64,000 nt of DNA from Stenotrophomonas sp. 364. GTDB lineage: Bacteria > Pseudomonadota > Gammaproteobacteria > Xanthomonadales > Xanthomonadaceae. Position numbers and translations under genes: made by a program. Every line of letters begins with the position of its first letter. The stretch's first letter is position 1. Positions 1 to 8,647 of this stretch are shown here, in pieces. The stretch covers positions 4,479,001 through 4,543,000 of the forward strand of contig NZ_CP047135.1 of assembly GCF_009832905.1 (NCBI RefSeq), in the 5' to 3' direction. The notes below the pieces were generated by a model. It searched no databases. It was not told where the DNA came from and saw only the letters and a list, made by a program, of their open reading frames with translations.

Positions 1-425
1 AGCACGGCCGTGCCACCAACGCCGAACTGGCCGCCCGGGTGAACCTGTCCCCGTCGGCCTGCCTGCGCCGCGTGCAGCGCCTGGAGAACGAGGGCGTGAT
101 TGCCGGCTACGGCGCGCGGCTGGAACCCCGGCGCATCGGCCTGGGCCTGCAGGCGTTCGTCCGCGTGCAGCTCGAAAAGCACGACCAGCACGCCATCGGC
201 GTGTTCGCCGACAGCGTGGTGGAGTGGGACGAAGTAGTCGCCTGCCACGCCCTCACCGGCGACATGGACTACCTGCTGCACATCTACGTGCGCGACCTGG
301 AGCACTTCTCCAGTTTCCTGCTGGACAAACTGCTCAACGCCGCTGGCGTGGCCGACGTCAATTCCAGCTTCGTGCTGCGCACGGTGAAAGATTTTCGCGC
401 GCTGCCGCTGTCGCAGCTGGAATAA
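1..425 (+). CDS. Lrp/AsnC-family transcriptional regulator (5' partial)
   Basis: This is the C-terminal part of a leucine-responsive-type DNA-binding regulator; the start lies before the window. Reading from base 3, the frame opens inside the helix-turn-helix: 'TNAELAARVNLSPSACLRR' is the recognition-helix region of Lrp/AsnC proteins. The linker 'LENEGVIAGYGARLEP' and an alpha/beta ligand-binding (RAM) domain follow, with 'VVACHALTGDMDYLLHI' as the typical effector-binding strand. Family members bind amino acids and act as dimers or octamers, often on a divergent amino-acid metabolism gene. That partner would lie upstream and is not visible, so the target and effector cannot be named. The GTG at base 39 is internal and not a credible start. 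Family assignment is firm. Confidence 0.9.
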   Translation, partial: HGRATNAELAARVNLSPSACLRRVQRLENEGVIAGYGARLEPRRIGLGLQAFVRVQLEKHDQHAIGVFADSVVEWDEVVACHALTGDMDYLLHIYVRDLEHFSSFLLDKLLNAAGVADVNSSFVLRTVKDFRALPLSQLE

Positions 426-616
426 CGCGGATCGCAAACACGATCACGTGGTGGAACCAACCGTGGGTCGCCCACACCACCATTCCATCACGGTAGAGCC
501 GACCGTTGGTCGGCTGCGCGACCCACCCAACGCGGTAGAGTCGACCGTTGGTCGACTGCGCGGAGACCAAAACCAGGAGCAGCCGACCAACGGTCGGCTC
601 CACCGGCGGCGGGGCC
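426..616. repeat. SMAG-type GTAG palindromes, cluster of three
   Basis: This non-coding stretch lies between two convergent genes. Two elements read forward (493-515 and 535-557): GTAG, then an 8-bp stem around a GTT loop (AGCCGACC/GGTCGGCT, then AGTCGACC/GGTCGACT). One reads in reverse at 581-603 with a degenerate GTGG end. A decayed copy lies near 450-472. The stem variants covary, which suggests selection for the hairpin. Folded RNA here could act as a bidirectional terminator or as mRNA 3'-end protection. Confidence 0.85.
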
Positions 617-1615
617 TCAGCCCTCGCACTTTTCCTTGCGCCCCATCAGCCGGCCCACGCGCGACGGTTCATCGCACTTGGGCTTCGGCGGCGGCGGCGC
701 AACAGCGGCCGCACGCGCCCGCTGCAGTTGCTGCACCTTCGCGCGGATCTGCGGCATCGCCGCCATTGCGGCCTTCTCGCCTTCCAGGATCGCGTAGCCT
801 CGCTGGCTGAAATCGGCCGCGCCGATCTCCAGCACCTTGGGGCGGATGATGATGTCCGCGCGCGCCAGTTCCTGCTCGCCCAGGCGCTGGCCCATGATCG
901 AGATGGACTGGTTGACGATGCCCAGCATGCCGGTCGGCGACTTGCCGCTGGCCTTGCTGGAAATGTCCACGGCGATGACGAAGTCCGCGCCCAGCTGGCG
1001 CGCGGCGTCCACCGGCACCGGGCTGACCACGCCGCCGTCAACGAAGCTGTTCTTGCCGATCTTCACCGGCTCGAACACGCCCGGGATGCTGCTGGAGGCG
1101 CGCACCGCCTGGCCCACGTTGCCGCGCACGAACACGGCGCGGTCGCCGGTGTCCAGGTTGGTGGCCACGGCCGCGAACGGCTTCTGCAGTTTTTCGGCAG
1201 GGCGGTTGCCCACCTGCGCGTTTACGTAGTCCTGCAGCTTCTGGCCCTGCACCAGGCCGCCGGAGAACAGTCGCACGTCGCGGATGCTGGCTTCGTCCAG
1301 GGCCACGGCCTTGGACTGCATCTGGAACGCGTCCATGCCGCTGGCGTACAACGCGCCGACCACGCTGCCGGCGCTGGTGCCGGACACCACCACCGGCTCG
1401 AAGCCGTTGGCTTCCAGCATCTTGATCACGCCGATATGCGCAAAGCCCTTGGCCGCGCCGCCGCCCAGGGCGATGCCGATCTTGACCGGCTTGGCCTGCA
1501 CCACCGGGGTGGCGACCGGCGGCGGGGTCGGGCGCACGGGGTCACCGCCGCAGCCGGCGAGCAGGCCGAGAGCGGCAACAGACAGCGTCAGGCGAATACA
1601 GTGCAGTGATTTCAT
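617..1615 (-). CDS. Patatin-like phospholipase, lipoprotein
   Basis: Predicted lipid acyl hydrolase of the patatin/RssA type, anchored in an envelope membrane. The start at 1615 is preferred over the upstream in-frame ATG at 1684 because it begins a lipoprotein signal (MKSLHCIRL...LLAGC) with the lipobox cysteine at residue 22. A Pro/Val linker follows. The patatin core has the glycine-rich oxyanion motif GGGAAKG at 51-57, the nucleophile elbow GTSAG with Ser81, and the catalytic Asp of the DGG motif at about 193, so the Ser-Asp dyad is complete. The 332-residue length fits single-domain patatins. It stands alone, convergent with the Lrp gene. Substrate is unknown; phospholipase A activity is inferred from the family. 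Confidence 0.88.
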   Translation of the reverse strand: MKSLHCIRLTLSVAALGLLAGCGGDPVRPTPPPVATPVVQAKPVKIGIALGGGAAKGFAHIGVIKMLEANGFEPVVVSGTSAGSVVGALYASGMDAFQMQSKAVALDEASIRDVRLFSGGLVQGQKLQDYVNAQVGNRPAEKLQKPFAAVATNLDTGDRAVFVRGNVGQAVRASSSIPGVFEPVKIGKNSFVDGGVVSPVPVDAARQLGADFVIAVDISSKASGKSPTGMLGIVNQSISIMGQRLGEQELARADIIIRPKVLEIGAADFSQRGYAILEGEKAAMAAMPQIRAKVQQLQRARAAAVAPPPPKPKCDEPSRVGRLMGRKEKCEG

Positions 1616-1732
1616 CGGCGTGGCAGAAAGTGAATGGGCATCGAGGGCGTCAGCATACCGGTACTGCCGGCGGTTGGCCGGCAATGACAGGGCGCCGGTT
1701 TATATCGGGTTGCCGGCCACGGGCCGGCCCCG

Positions 1733-2758
1733 TCAGAACCGGTTGTCGCCGTCCAGGATCCGGCCGATGCCGCCCAGCACCGAACCCTCGCCACGGCTCT
1801 GCCCGCCGGCCTGGGGCGCGGCCATCCACATGCGCCCGGCCAGGCGCGAGAACGGCAGCGACTGCAGCCACACCTTGCCCGGGCCGGTCAGGGTGGCCAG
1901 GAACACGCCTTCGCCGCCGAACACCATGCTCTTGATGCCGGCCACGCGGCGCACGTCCATGTCCACGCTGGCGTGGTAGGCCACGATGCAGCCGGTGTCC
2001 ACGTCCAGCCGCTCGCCGGCGGCCAGTTCGCGCTCCACCACGCAGCCGCCGGCATGCACGAACACCCAGCCGTCGCCTTCCAGCTTCTGCATGATGAAGC
2101 CCTCGCCGCCGAACAGGCCGGTCATGATCTTGCGCTGGAACTGCACGCCGATCTGCACGCCGCGCGCGCCGGCCAGGAAGCTGTCCTTCTGGCAGATCAG
2201 GCGGCCGCCGTGCTGGTCCAGCTTCATCGGCAGCACGGTGCCGGGGTAGGGCGCGGCGAAGGCGACCTTGGCCTTGCCGTGGCCGGTATGCGTGTACAGC
2301 GTGGCGAACAGGCTTTCACCGGTCAGCACGCGCTTGCCGGCGCTCATCAGCTTGTCCATGAAGCCGCCGCCCTGGCCGCTGTGCGAGCCGTCGCCGAACA
2401 CGGTGTCCATCTGCACCGCAGCATCCTTGAACATCAGCGCGCCGGCCTCGGCGATGGCGCTTTCGCCCGGGTCCAGCTCGATCTCCACGAACTGCATTTC
2501 ATGGCCGACGATGCGGAATTCGATGTCGTCGGCGCGCTGGCTGCGGCCGCCCGGGCCGGGCAGCGGCGGCGGCGCGCCCTGCGGGGCAACGCTGCCGGCC
2601 AGCAGTTCGGGCACCTCGCTGATCGCCATCCAGCCGCTCATGCCCTCGCACCAGACCAGTGCCCGCGGGTTGAGGTGGGCGTACTGGCGGGCGGCGGCAT
2701 CGTCGAGGGGACCGGTGCGGTCGGCCTGGCCGGACGTATGGAAATACCACTGGGTCAT
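1733..2758 (-). CDS. GYF-domain plus AIM24/TIGR00266-family protein
   Basis: A 341-residue protein with two parts. Residues 1-55 resemble a GYF_2 module (WYFHTSGQADRTGPL... then WCEGMSGWMAISEVPEL), a small fold often fused to membrane or AIM24 proteins. After a Pro/Gly linker, residues 75-325 match the AIM24/TIGR00266 beta-rich fold (EFRIVGHEMQFVEIELDPGE, then AGALMFKD near residue 115). AIM24 relatives sit at mitochondrial membranes in fungi; the bacterial role is undefined. The start at 2758 gives the GYF motif at the N-terminus; the frame extends upstream but without recognisable protein sequence. It is divergent from the TonB receptor gene across about 220 bases. Confidence 0.82.
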   Translation of the reverse strand: MTQWYFHTSGQADRTGPLDDAAARQYAHLNPRALVWCEGMSGWMAISEVPELLAGSVAPQGAPPPLPGPGGRSQRADDIEFRIVGHEMQFVEIELDPGESAIAEAGALMFKDAAVQMDTVFGDGSHSGQGGGFMDKLMSAGKRVLTGESLFATLYTHTGHGKAKVAFAAPYPGTVLPMKLDQHGGRLICQKDSFLAGARGVQIGVQFQRKIMTGLFGGEGFIMQKLEGDGWVFVHAGGCVVERELAAGERLDVDTGCIVAYHASVDMDVRRVAGIKSMVFGGEGVFLATLTGPGKVWLQSLPFSRLAGRMWMAAPQAGGQSRGEGSVLGGIGRILDGDNRF

Positions 2759-2981
2759 GGCGGTGTGCCTGGCAGACGGAGGAGGGAGCCAGTCTAGGGC
2801 GGTCGACGGAGGGCTGAGTGGGCCGGAAGTCGTGATCGGCGTCGAAAACCGCGACCCGCCTTCACATCCGGGTGGCCGGATCTTGGTAATGAATGACCGG
2901 AATTTGCGACGCTGTTGCTGTACTGCAACAATTGTCTGGTAGCGCCGGTCCACCACCCCTCCCAACACAGCCTAAAACGCC

Positions 2982-5249
2982 ATGTTCCCGAACCGCACTG
3001 CCCACGGCCGGTTTCCGTCCGTGCACCCGCTCGTCATCGCCCTTGCCGCCCTGCTGCCATTGACGGCCGCAGCCCAGGACGCCCCCGCCACCAAGGATCC
3101 GGTCGCCCTGGACACCCTGCAGGTGACGGCCCAGCGCCGTGTGGAAAACGCCAAGGACGTCCCGGTGTCGATCTCGGCCATCCAGGGCGAGAAGCTCGAC
3201 GTGCTCGGTTCGGCCGGCGACGACATCCGTTTCCTGTCCGCGCGCGTGCCCAGCCTGAACATCGAATCGTCCTACGGGCGTGCCTTCCCGCGCTTCTACA
3301 TCCGCGGCCTGGGCAATACCGACTTCGATCTCAACGCTTCGCAGCCGGTGTCGCTGGTGTATGACGACGTGGTGCAGGAAAGCCCGCTGCTGAAGGGCTT
3401 CCCGCTGTTCGACCTGGCCGGCGTGGAAGTGCTGCGCGGCCCGCAGGGCACCCTGTTCGGCCGCAACACCCCGGCTGGCGTGGTCAAGTTCGATTCGGCA
3501 CGCCCGTCGCAGGACGCCGATGGGTACGTCAAGGTGGCCTACGGCAGCTACAACACCTGGAACACGCAGGGCGCCTACGGCGGCCCGCTGACCGACCGCT
3601 GGTCGGCACGCGTGTCGGCCCTGTACCAGCGCCGCGATGATTGGGTCACCAACACCCGCGCCAATGCACCGGCGCAGGGCTTTGAAGGCTACGACGAAGC
3701 CGCCGCCCGCGTGCAGTTCCTGTACGAAGGCGACGATCTCGAAGCGCTGTTCAACGTGCACAAGCGCAAGCTCAACGGCACCGCCCGCCTGTTCCGCGCC
3801 AACATCCTCAAGCCGGGCACCAACCAGCTGGTCGAGAACTTCGACCGCGACGAGGTCTCCACCGATGGCCAGAATTTCTCCGAACTGGAAACCTGGGGCG
3901 CCAGCGCGCGCCTGAAGTGGGACCTGGGTCGGGTGACGCTGCACTCGATCACCGGTTATGAAACCGCCGAATCGCTCAACCATGGCGACATCGACGGCGG
4001 CTACGGCGCCAGCTTCCTGGGCGCGGGCAACTACGGCCCGGGCAACATCCCGTTCGCCTCCGAGTCGGCCGACGGCCTGCCGCACCACCGCCAGTGGACC
4101 CAGGAATTCCGCATCGAATCCAACGAATGGGGCCGCTTCGACTGGCAGGCGGGGCTGTTCTACTTCGATGAAGATGTCACCATCGACAGCTTCAACTACG
4201 ACTCGCTGGCGCCGGGCAATCCGCAGAACGGCCATGCCGTGCAGAGCCAGCGCAACAAGGCCTGGGCGGCGTTCGTGTCCGGCGATTTCGACGTGACCGA
4301 GCGCTTCAAGCTGCGCGGTGGCGTGCGTTACACGCAGGACAAGAAGGACTTCAGCGCCAGCGTGCTGCAGGCGGTGCCGTTCGGTACGCCGGTCAGCGGC
4401 CCGTACCTGGCCAACACCGACGTCAACGACGTCAGCTGGGACCTGAGCGGCGTCTACCAGATCACCGACAACCTCAACGCCTATGCACGCGTGGCCAAGG
4501 GCTTCCGCGCGCCGTCGATCCAGGGCCGGCTGGCCTTCGGTGGCGTCTCCCAGGCCGACTCGGAGAAGGTGATTTCCTATGAAGCCGGCATCAAGGCCGA
4601 CCTGTTCGACCGTCGCGCCCGCCTCGGCTTCAACGTGTTCCGCTACAACGTCGATGGCCAGCAGCTGATCGCGGTGGGCGGCAGCAACAACACCGCCACC
4701 CTGCTCAACGCCGACAAGACCCTGGGCCAGGGCGTGGAACTGGACTTCGAGGCGTACCTCACCGACCACGTGCTGCTCACCCTGGGCAGCAGCTACAACG
4801 ACACCGAGATCAAGGACCGCGATCTGGCGGTGGCGATCTGCGGTGGTGGCTGCACCATCACCGACCCGACCACGGTCATCGACGGCGCCACCTTTGCCCT
4901 GGTCAACGGCAATTCGCTGCCGCAGGCGCCGAAGTGGATCCACAACCTGACCCTGCGCGCCGGTTTCCCCATCAACGACGCCAGCGAGCTGTACGTCTAC
5001 ACCGACTGGGCCTACCGCAGCCCGGTCAACTTCTTCCTGTACGAGTCGCCGGAGTTCCGCAGCCGCTCGTCGCTGGAAGGCGGCCTGCGCCTGGGCTACA
5101 ACTGGGATTACGGCCAGTACGACGTGGCCGTGTACGGCCGGAACCTGACCGACCAGGTGCGCGTGGTGGGGGCGATCGACTTCAACAACCTCACCGGCTT
5201 CCTCAACGAACCGCGCACGTTCGGCGTGGAATTCACCGCGAAGTTCTGA
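2982..5249 (+). CDS. TonB-dependent outer-membrane receptor
   Basis: A 755-residue outer-membrane transporter of the FecA/CirA type. It begins with a signal peptide (VIALAALLPLTAAAQ, cleavage near residue 32). A TonB-box-like segment (LDTLQVTAQRR) leads into the plug domain (RFYIRGLGNTDFDLN; EVLRGPQGTLFGRNTPAGVV). A long beta-barrel ends in an aromatic terminal residue (FTAKF), as expected for Bam-dependent insertion. Such receptors import siderophores, vitamins or glycans with TonB-ExbBD energy. No sigma/anti-sigma pair, SusD-like partner or catabolic genes adjoin it, so the substrate is not predictable. A strong hairpin terminator follows. Confidence 0.95.
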   Translation: MFPNRTAHGRFPSVHPLVIALAALLPLTAAAQDAPATKDPVALDTLQVTAQRRVENAKDVPVSISAIQGEKLDVLGSAGDDIRFLSARVPSLNIESSYGRAFPRFYIRGLGNTDFDLNASQPVSLVYDDVVQESPLLKGFPLFDLAGVEVLRGPQGTLFGRNTPAGVVKFDSARPSQDADGYVKVAYGSYNTWNTQGAYGGPLTDRWSARVSALYQRRDDWVTNTRANAPAQGFEGYDEAAARVQFLYEGDDLEALFNVHKRKLNGTARLFRANILKPGTNQLVENFDRDEVSTDGQNFSELETWGASARLKWDLGRVTLHSITGYETAESLNHGDIDGGYGASFLGAGNYGPGNIPFASESADGLPHHRQWTQEFRIESNEWGRFDWQAGLFYFDEDVTIDSFNYDSLAPGNPQNGHAVQSQRNKAWAAFVSGDFDVTERFKLRGGVRYTQDKKDFSASVLQAVPFGTPVSGPYLANTDVNDVSWDLSGVYQITDNLNAYARVAKGFRAPSIQGRLAFGGVSQADSEKVISYEAGIKADLFDRRARLGFNVFRYNVDGQQLIAVGGSNNTATLLNADKTLGQGVELDFEAYLTDHVLLTLGSSYNDTEIKDRDLAVAICGGGCTITDPTTVIDGATFALVNGNSLPQAPKWIHNLTLRAGFPINDASELYVYTDWAYRSPVNFFLYESPEFRSRSSLEGGLRLGYNWDYGQYDVAVYGRNLTDQVRVVGAIDFNNLTGFLNEPRTFGVEFTAKF

Positions 5250-5262
5250 TGCACGTCATGCG

Positions 5263-5287
5263 GTAGGTGCCCACCATTGGTGGGCAC
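5263..5287. repeat. GTAG palindrome just after the TonB receptor gene
   Basis: GTAG is followed by a stem GTGCCCACC/GGTGGGCAC closing on an ATT loop. This is a sequence-divergent member of the same GTAG hairpin class, 14 bases downstream of the stop codon. Confidence 0.7.
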
Positions 5288-5300
5288 GCCCCTGAAAACG

Positions 5301-5330
5301 AAAACGGCGCGGAGAAATCCGCGCCGTTTT
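5301..5330. terminator. Bidirectional intrinsic terminator
   Basis: A perfect 13-bp stem (5301-5313 with 5318-5330) closes on a GAAA tetraloop. It begins with AAAA and ends with TTTT, so it can serve both the TonB receptor gene (+) and the convergent acid phosphatase gene (-). This is the cleanest intrinsic terminator in the window. Confidence 0.9.
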
Positions 5331-5342
5331 CCGTCATACGCG

Positions 5343-5365
5343 GTAGAGCCGACCGTTGGTCGGCT
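5343..5365. repeat. SMAG-type GTAG palindrome
   Basis: Canonical element (GTAG, then AGCCGACC/GGTCGGCT around GTT), placed between the bidirectional terminator and the 3' end of the acid phosphatase gene. Confidence 0.85.
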
Positions 5366-5376
5366 GCCCAACGCGC

Positions 5377-6219
5377 CTACAACGCGCTCTCGGGCCGTAC
5401 CTTCAACACCGCTTCCTCGGCCGCGCAATCGCGGCTGGAATGCAGCCCGGCCTTGCGCGCGGCAACGATCTCCTTGCGTGCAGCCAGCAGGTCCTTGTTG
5501 AACGCGGCGTTGTCATGCAGGCGTGCCACGGCTGCTGCGCCCATGAAGCGGCCTTCCAGGATGTCGCTCTGCCAGTGCACGTTGCACACCAGGCGGCTTT
5601 CACCGTAGTTGCGGCCGCGCAGCTGGATCGCATCGGCGCGGTCGGGCGCGATCTCCGACAGGATCAAGGCCCATGCCCAGCCGATGGAGGTGTGGCCTGA
5701 CGGGTACGACCCGTTGCCGCGCAGGCCTTCTTCATCCTCGGGCGTGCAGGTGGGTTCGCCGTTGACCATGAACGGGCGCGCGCGCTGGTAGTGCTTCTTG
5801 GCGGTGCGCGTGGCCGCACTGGCATCGATCCGGCTGCGCTCCAGCAGGCGGTACAGCGCGGGCGTCTTCACCGCGTCCACGTCCATGTCGATGGCGCAGG
5901 AGAACTGGTTGGCACCGGCCGGGAAGCCGAGCTCGGCATCGGTGTGGGCCTGGGCGAAGCGCGGACTGCCACGCAGCGCACGCGCCTCACGGCTGACCTG
6001 TTCGTCCAGCGCGAAACCTGCAGAGCCGGCGGCCGGCGGCGCCGGTACCAGCGCCAGGCTGGCGGGCACCGCGTCGGCCTGCAGGTAACCAACCGCCTTG
6101 GTCGTCACCGAGGCCTCCACGGCCGTGGTGCGCGCACCGGACGTCGTACAGCCCGCCAACGCCACCAGCACGGCAGCGGTCAGGAAGGGGCGCAGGACGG
6201 GGGCGGCGGACGACGACAT
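5377..6219 (-). CDS. Class A acid phosphatase (PAP2 superfamily), lipoprotein
   Basis: Predicted non-specific phosphomonoesterase of the PhoN/PAP2 type, exported and lipid-anchored. The start at 6219 begins a lipoprotein signal (lipobox LAGC, Cys24). All three PAP2 motifs are intact: K-x6-RP at 141-149, PSGH at 173-176 inside GSYPSGHTS (the class A signature), and SR-x5-H-x3-D at 208-219. His176 and His215 are the expected proton donor and phospho-enzyme nucleophile residues. The 280-residue length is normal. Phosphate scavenging in the periplasm is the usual role. Convergent with the TonB receptor gene and separated from it by the terminator. Confidence 0.92.
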   Translation of the reverse strand: MSSSAAPVLRPFLTAAVLVALAGCTTSGARTTAVEASVTTKAVGYLQADAVPASLALVPAPPAAGSAGFALDEQVSREARALRGSPRFAQAHTDAELGFPAGANQFSCAIDMDVDAVKTPALYRLLERSRIDASAATRTAKKHYQRARPFMVNGEPTCTPEDEEGLRGNGSYPSGHTSIGWAWALILSEIAPDRADAIQLRGRNYGESRLVCNVHWQSDILEGRFMGAAAVARLHDNAAFNKDLLAARKEIVAARKAGLHSSRDCAAEEAVLKVRPESAL

Positions 6220-6478
6220 CGGCTGGTCTCGCAAAGAGGGGAGGTGGCATGATCGCAGCTTCACCCGGGCGCGACAGTGGCCGTTGGTCATGCGGCCAGA
6301 TCCGGCATGGCCGGCCGTTGGATGACGGAAACCCGCTACTGGTTCACGGAATTCGACCGCCGCGCGACATAGCTTCGCCAAAGGCGCCATCACTCGTCAT
6401 ATCTCTATGGATAGATGGACTGCATGGCAACGCGATAGCGCCGGTCATCAGGGGGATCACCTGCAAGGGAGCAAACGG

Positions 6479-7360
6479 ATGCGAAGCAACGCGGGATGGA
6501 CGGGCGGCGGACTCGCCCTGGGCTTGATGCTGGCGTGCGGCACCACGCACGCGGCCGATGTGGTGGGCGTGGCGTTCGTGCACGGCACCGGCAAGCAGAC
6601 CGACGCACGCACGGACTACTGGCAGCCGGGCATCATCGACACCGTGCGCCAGGGGCTGCCCAACAGCAGCAACTACACGGTCATCAACTGCGATTTCGAA
6701 CAGTACATGTGGAAGCCCGAGGCGGCCGGTTGCCTGGCCGGGCAACTGACCACCTTCATCAACACCAAGGGCATCACCAAACTGGTGGTGATCACCCACT
6801 CCAACGGCGGCAACGTGGTGCGCTGGATCCTGTCCAACCCCACCTACGACAGCCGCTACCCGAAGATCATCCAGACCATCGGCAAGGTCACCGCGCTGGC
6901 ACCGTCCTCGGCCGGTACGCCGCTGGCCGATGCCGTGCTCAACGGCAATACCTTCGAGACCTCGGTGGGCTGGCTGCTGGGCTACAAGAGCGATGCCGTG
7001 CGCCAGCAGCAGGTGGGCCACATGGCCACCTACAACGCGCAGAACCTGTATGGCACCGCCGGGCGCCCGGCGCTGCCGAAGCCGTTCCGCGCGGTGGTCG
7101 GTTCGGATGTGGAGTCGGCGGTGTGGGACAGCAACAGCTACTGCGGCGGGTACGCGCAGAACGTGGGGCTGGAGTTCACCCAGAACTGGTTGAACAGCTG
7201 CTCGGACGGGTTCCTGGAGTGCAGCAGCCAGAAGGCCGCCGGCACCCTGTGGTTCACCGACAAGGCGCGCACCCAGGGCGCCGAGCCGCTGAGCCACAAC
7301 CAGAGCCGCCGCGAGTGCTTCGGCCTGGGCACGATCCTGCGCAACGACCTGACCCTGTGA
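6479..7360 (+). CDS. Secreted alpha/beta-hydrolase (lipase-like)
   Basis: A 293-residue secreted hydrolase. The ATG at 6479 follows an AGGGAG ribosome site and begins a signal peptide (LALGLMLACGTTHAA, cleavage near residue 26). The mature N-terminus has the oxyanion-type motif 'VAFVHGTGKQTD', and the nucleophile elbow is THSNGGN with Ser108. The mature part contains several cysteines (near residues 71, 85, 222 and 241), suggesting disulfides in the periplasm or outside the cell. Family sequence suggests esterase or lipase activity, but no lid or substrate motif decides it. A DUF4785-like gene starts 10 bases after its stop, so the two form an operon and the second protein may assist it. Confidence 0.8.
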   Translation: MRSNAGWTGGGLALGLMLACGTTHAADVVGVAFVHGTGKQTDARTDYWQPGIIDTVRQGLPNSSNYTVINCDFEQYMWKPEAAGCLAGQLTTFINTKGITKLVVITHSNGGNVVRWILSNPTYDSRYPKIIQTIGKVTALAPSSAGTPLADAVLNGNTFETSVGWLLGYKSDAVRQQQVGHMATYNAQNLYGTAGRPALPKPFRAVVGSDVESAVWDSNSYCGGYAQNVGLEFTQNWLNSCSDGFLECSSQKAAGTLWFTDKARTQGAEPLSHNQSRRECFGLGTILRNDLTL

Positions 7361-7370
7361 GGAGCACGCC

Positions 7371-8576
7371 ATGACTTCAAGACTGACGATTGCCGCCGCT
7401 GTTGCCGCGGCGCTGGTGGCCCTCCCGCTGCACGCCGCGCAGCCGCTGTTGGCCCGCAGCAGCGACCAGCTGGCGCCGCGCGTGGAGAGCGCACCCCTGC
7501 AGGCCGACGGCATCGAGCGGGCCCCGGTGAGTTTTGCCTGGGCACTGGATCCCACCGCTACGCTGACCGCGCCCGCGCCCTTCGTGGCCACCAGCCGCAG
7601 CTACTGGGAAATGGTGGACGCGGCCACCCTGCAACGCGGCCTGGACCTGCCGCTGACCGCACCGGATGCGGTGATCCAGGTCAGCCCGGCGCCAGGTGCC
7701 CGCGCGCTGGCACCGCAGCAATGGCAGGTGCGCGACCCGGCCGGCGCGCTGGCGGTGGACAAGGTCGTGGATGACCAGCAGCTGCGTGCGGCCGGCATGG
7801 CAGTGGGGCAGGGCAGCGCCATGGTGCGCACCGGGCGCAGTGCGGCGGTGGGCACCTACCGCCTGCAGAGTGCCCAGGCGCAGGGCCGCTACGTGGTGCA
7901 GGTGCTGGAGCCCAACAGCACGGTGGCATTGCAGCTGCAGGCCAGCCGCCAGCAGGTGCTGGCCGGTGGCAGCGTGGAGCTGAGCGCGCGGTTGGTGGAT
8001 GACCGTGGCACGGCCACGCTGGCCGGCGCCACGGCGGCGGCGCGCACCCTGCCGGCCGGCGGCGAGGCGTTGCTGGTGGCCCCGGATGGCCGCAGCTGGC
8101 CGGTGCCGCTGGTGGCCGGCAAGGAAGGCCTGCGCGCACGCGTGACGATTCCGCAGGACATTGGCCCGGTGCAGGGGCTGTGGGAACTGCAGGCCTTCGT
8201 CAGCGCCAACGGGGTGCAGCGCGATGGCAAGGTGGCCTTCGCGGTGGCCCAGCCCACCGCGCGCTTCACCGGCCAGGCCGAGGTGGACCTCGCCCGGCGC
8301 ACGGTGACGTTGCCGCTGCAGATTGGTGCGCCCGGTCGCTACGAGGCGCGCGGCACGCTGTACGCCACCGGCCCGGACGGCCAGCTGCGGCCGGTGGCGC
8401 AGGCGCACAGCGCGGCGTGGTTCGACCGCGCCGGCAGCGGCGCCATCGCGCTGCCCTTCGCCAGCGTGGCGTTGCCGCGCGGGTATGCGGCCCCGTTCGA
8501 GCTGCGCGACCTGCAGCTGCAGGACCAGGGCCGGATGGCCCCGATCGAGTCACGCGCGGTGGCGTTGACGTTCTAG
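7371..8576 (+). CDS. DUF4785-like secreted protein
   Basis: A 401-residue exported protein of unknown function with a signal peptide (LTIAAAVAAALVALPLHAA). The rest is low in motifs and predicted to be beta-rich. Residues from about 190 look like tandem immunoglobulin-like or MG-like strands (VALQLQASRQQVLAGGSVELSARL; VTLPLQIGAPGRYEARG). It resembles proteins grouped as DUF4785 in xanthomonads; that assignment is from memory of sequence character, not a search. Translation likely follows the upstream hydrolase from the same mRNA (GGAG site 7 bases before ATG). A chaperone, inhibitor or surface-binding role for the hydrolase is possible but unsupported. Confidence 0.7.
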   Translation: MTSRLTIAAAVAAALVALPLHAAQPLLARSSDQLAPRVESAPLQADGIERAPVSFAWALDPTATLTAPAPFVATSRSYWEMVDAATLQRGLDLPLTAPDAVIQVSPAPGARALAPQQWQVRDPAGALAVDKVVDDQQLRAAGMAVGQGSAMVRTGRSAAVGTYRLQSAQAQGRYVVQVLEPNSTVALQLQASRQQVLAGGSVELSARLVDDRGTATLAGATAAARTLPAGGEALLVAPDGRSWPVPLVAGKEGLRARVTIPQDIGPVQGLWELQAFVSANGVQRDGKVAFAVAQPTARFTGQAEVDLARRTVTLPLQIGAPGRYEARGTLYATGPDGQLRPVAQAHSAAWFDRAGSGAIALPFASVALPRGYAAPFELRDLQLQDQGRMAPIESRAVALTF

Positions 8577-8617
8577 GCAAGGCGGGCGGCGGAGGCGATA
8601 CCCTCCGTCGCCCGGCG

Positions 8618-8640
8618 GTAGAGCCACCCCATGGGTGGCT
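8618..8640. repeat. SMAG-type GTAG palindrome between convergent genes
   Basis: GTAG followed by AGCCACCC/GGGTGGCT around an ATG-containing loop, a stem variant. It lies between the convergent DUF4785-like gene and the ABC ATPase gene. Confidence 0.8.
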
Positions 8641-8647
8641 GCGCGAC

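Noticed and set aside
448-810. Open frames crossing the SMAG cluster after the Lrp gene
   Set aside because: The translated sequence is the repeat read in frame (EPTVGRL, STVGRL), not a protein.
2914-2929. GTTGC/GCAAC dyad upstream of the TonB receptor gene
   Set aside because: Only five base pairs per arm with a seven-base spacer; too weak to call an operator.
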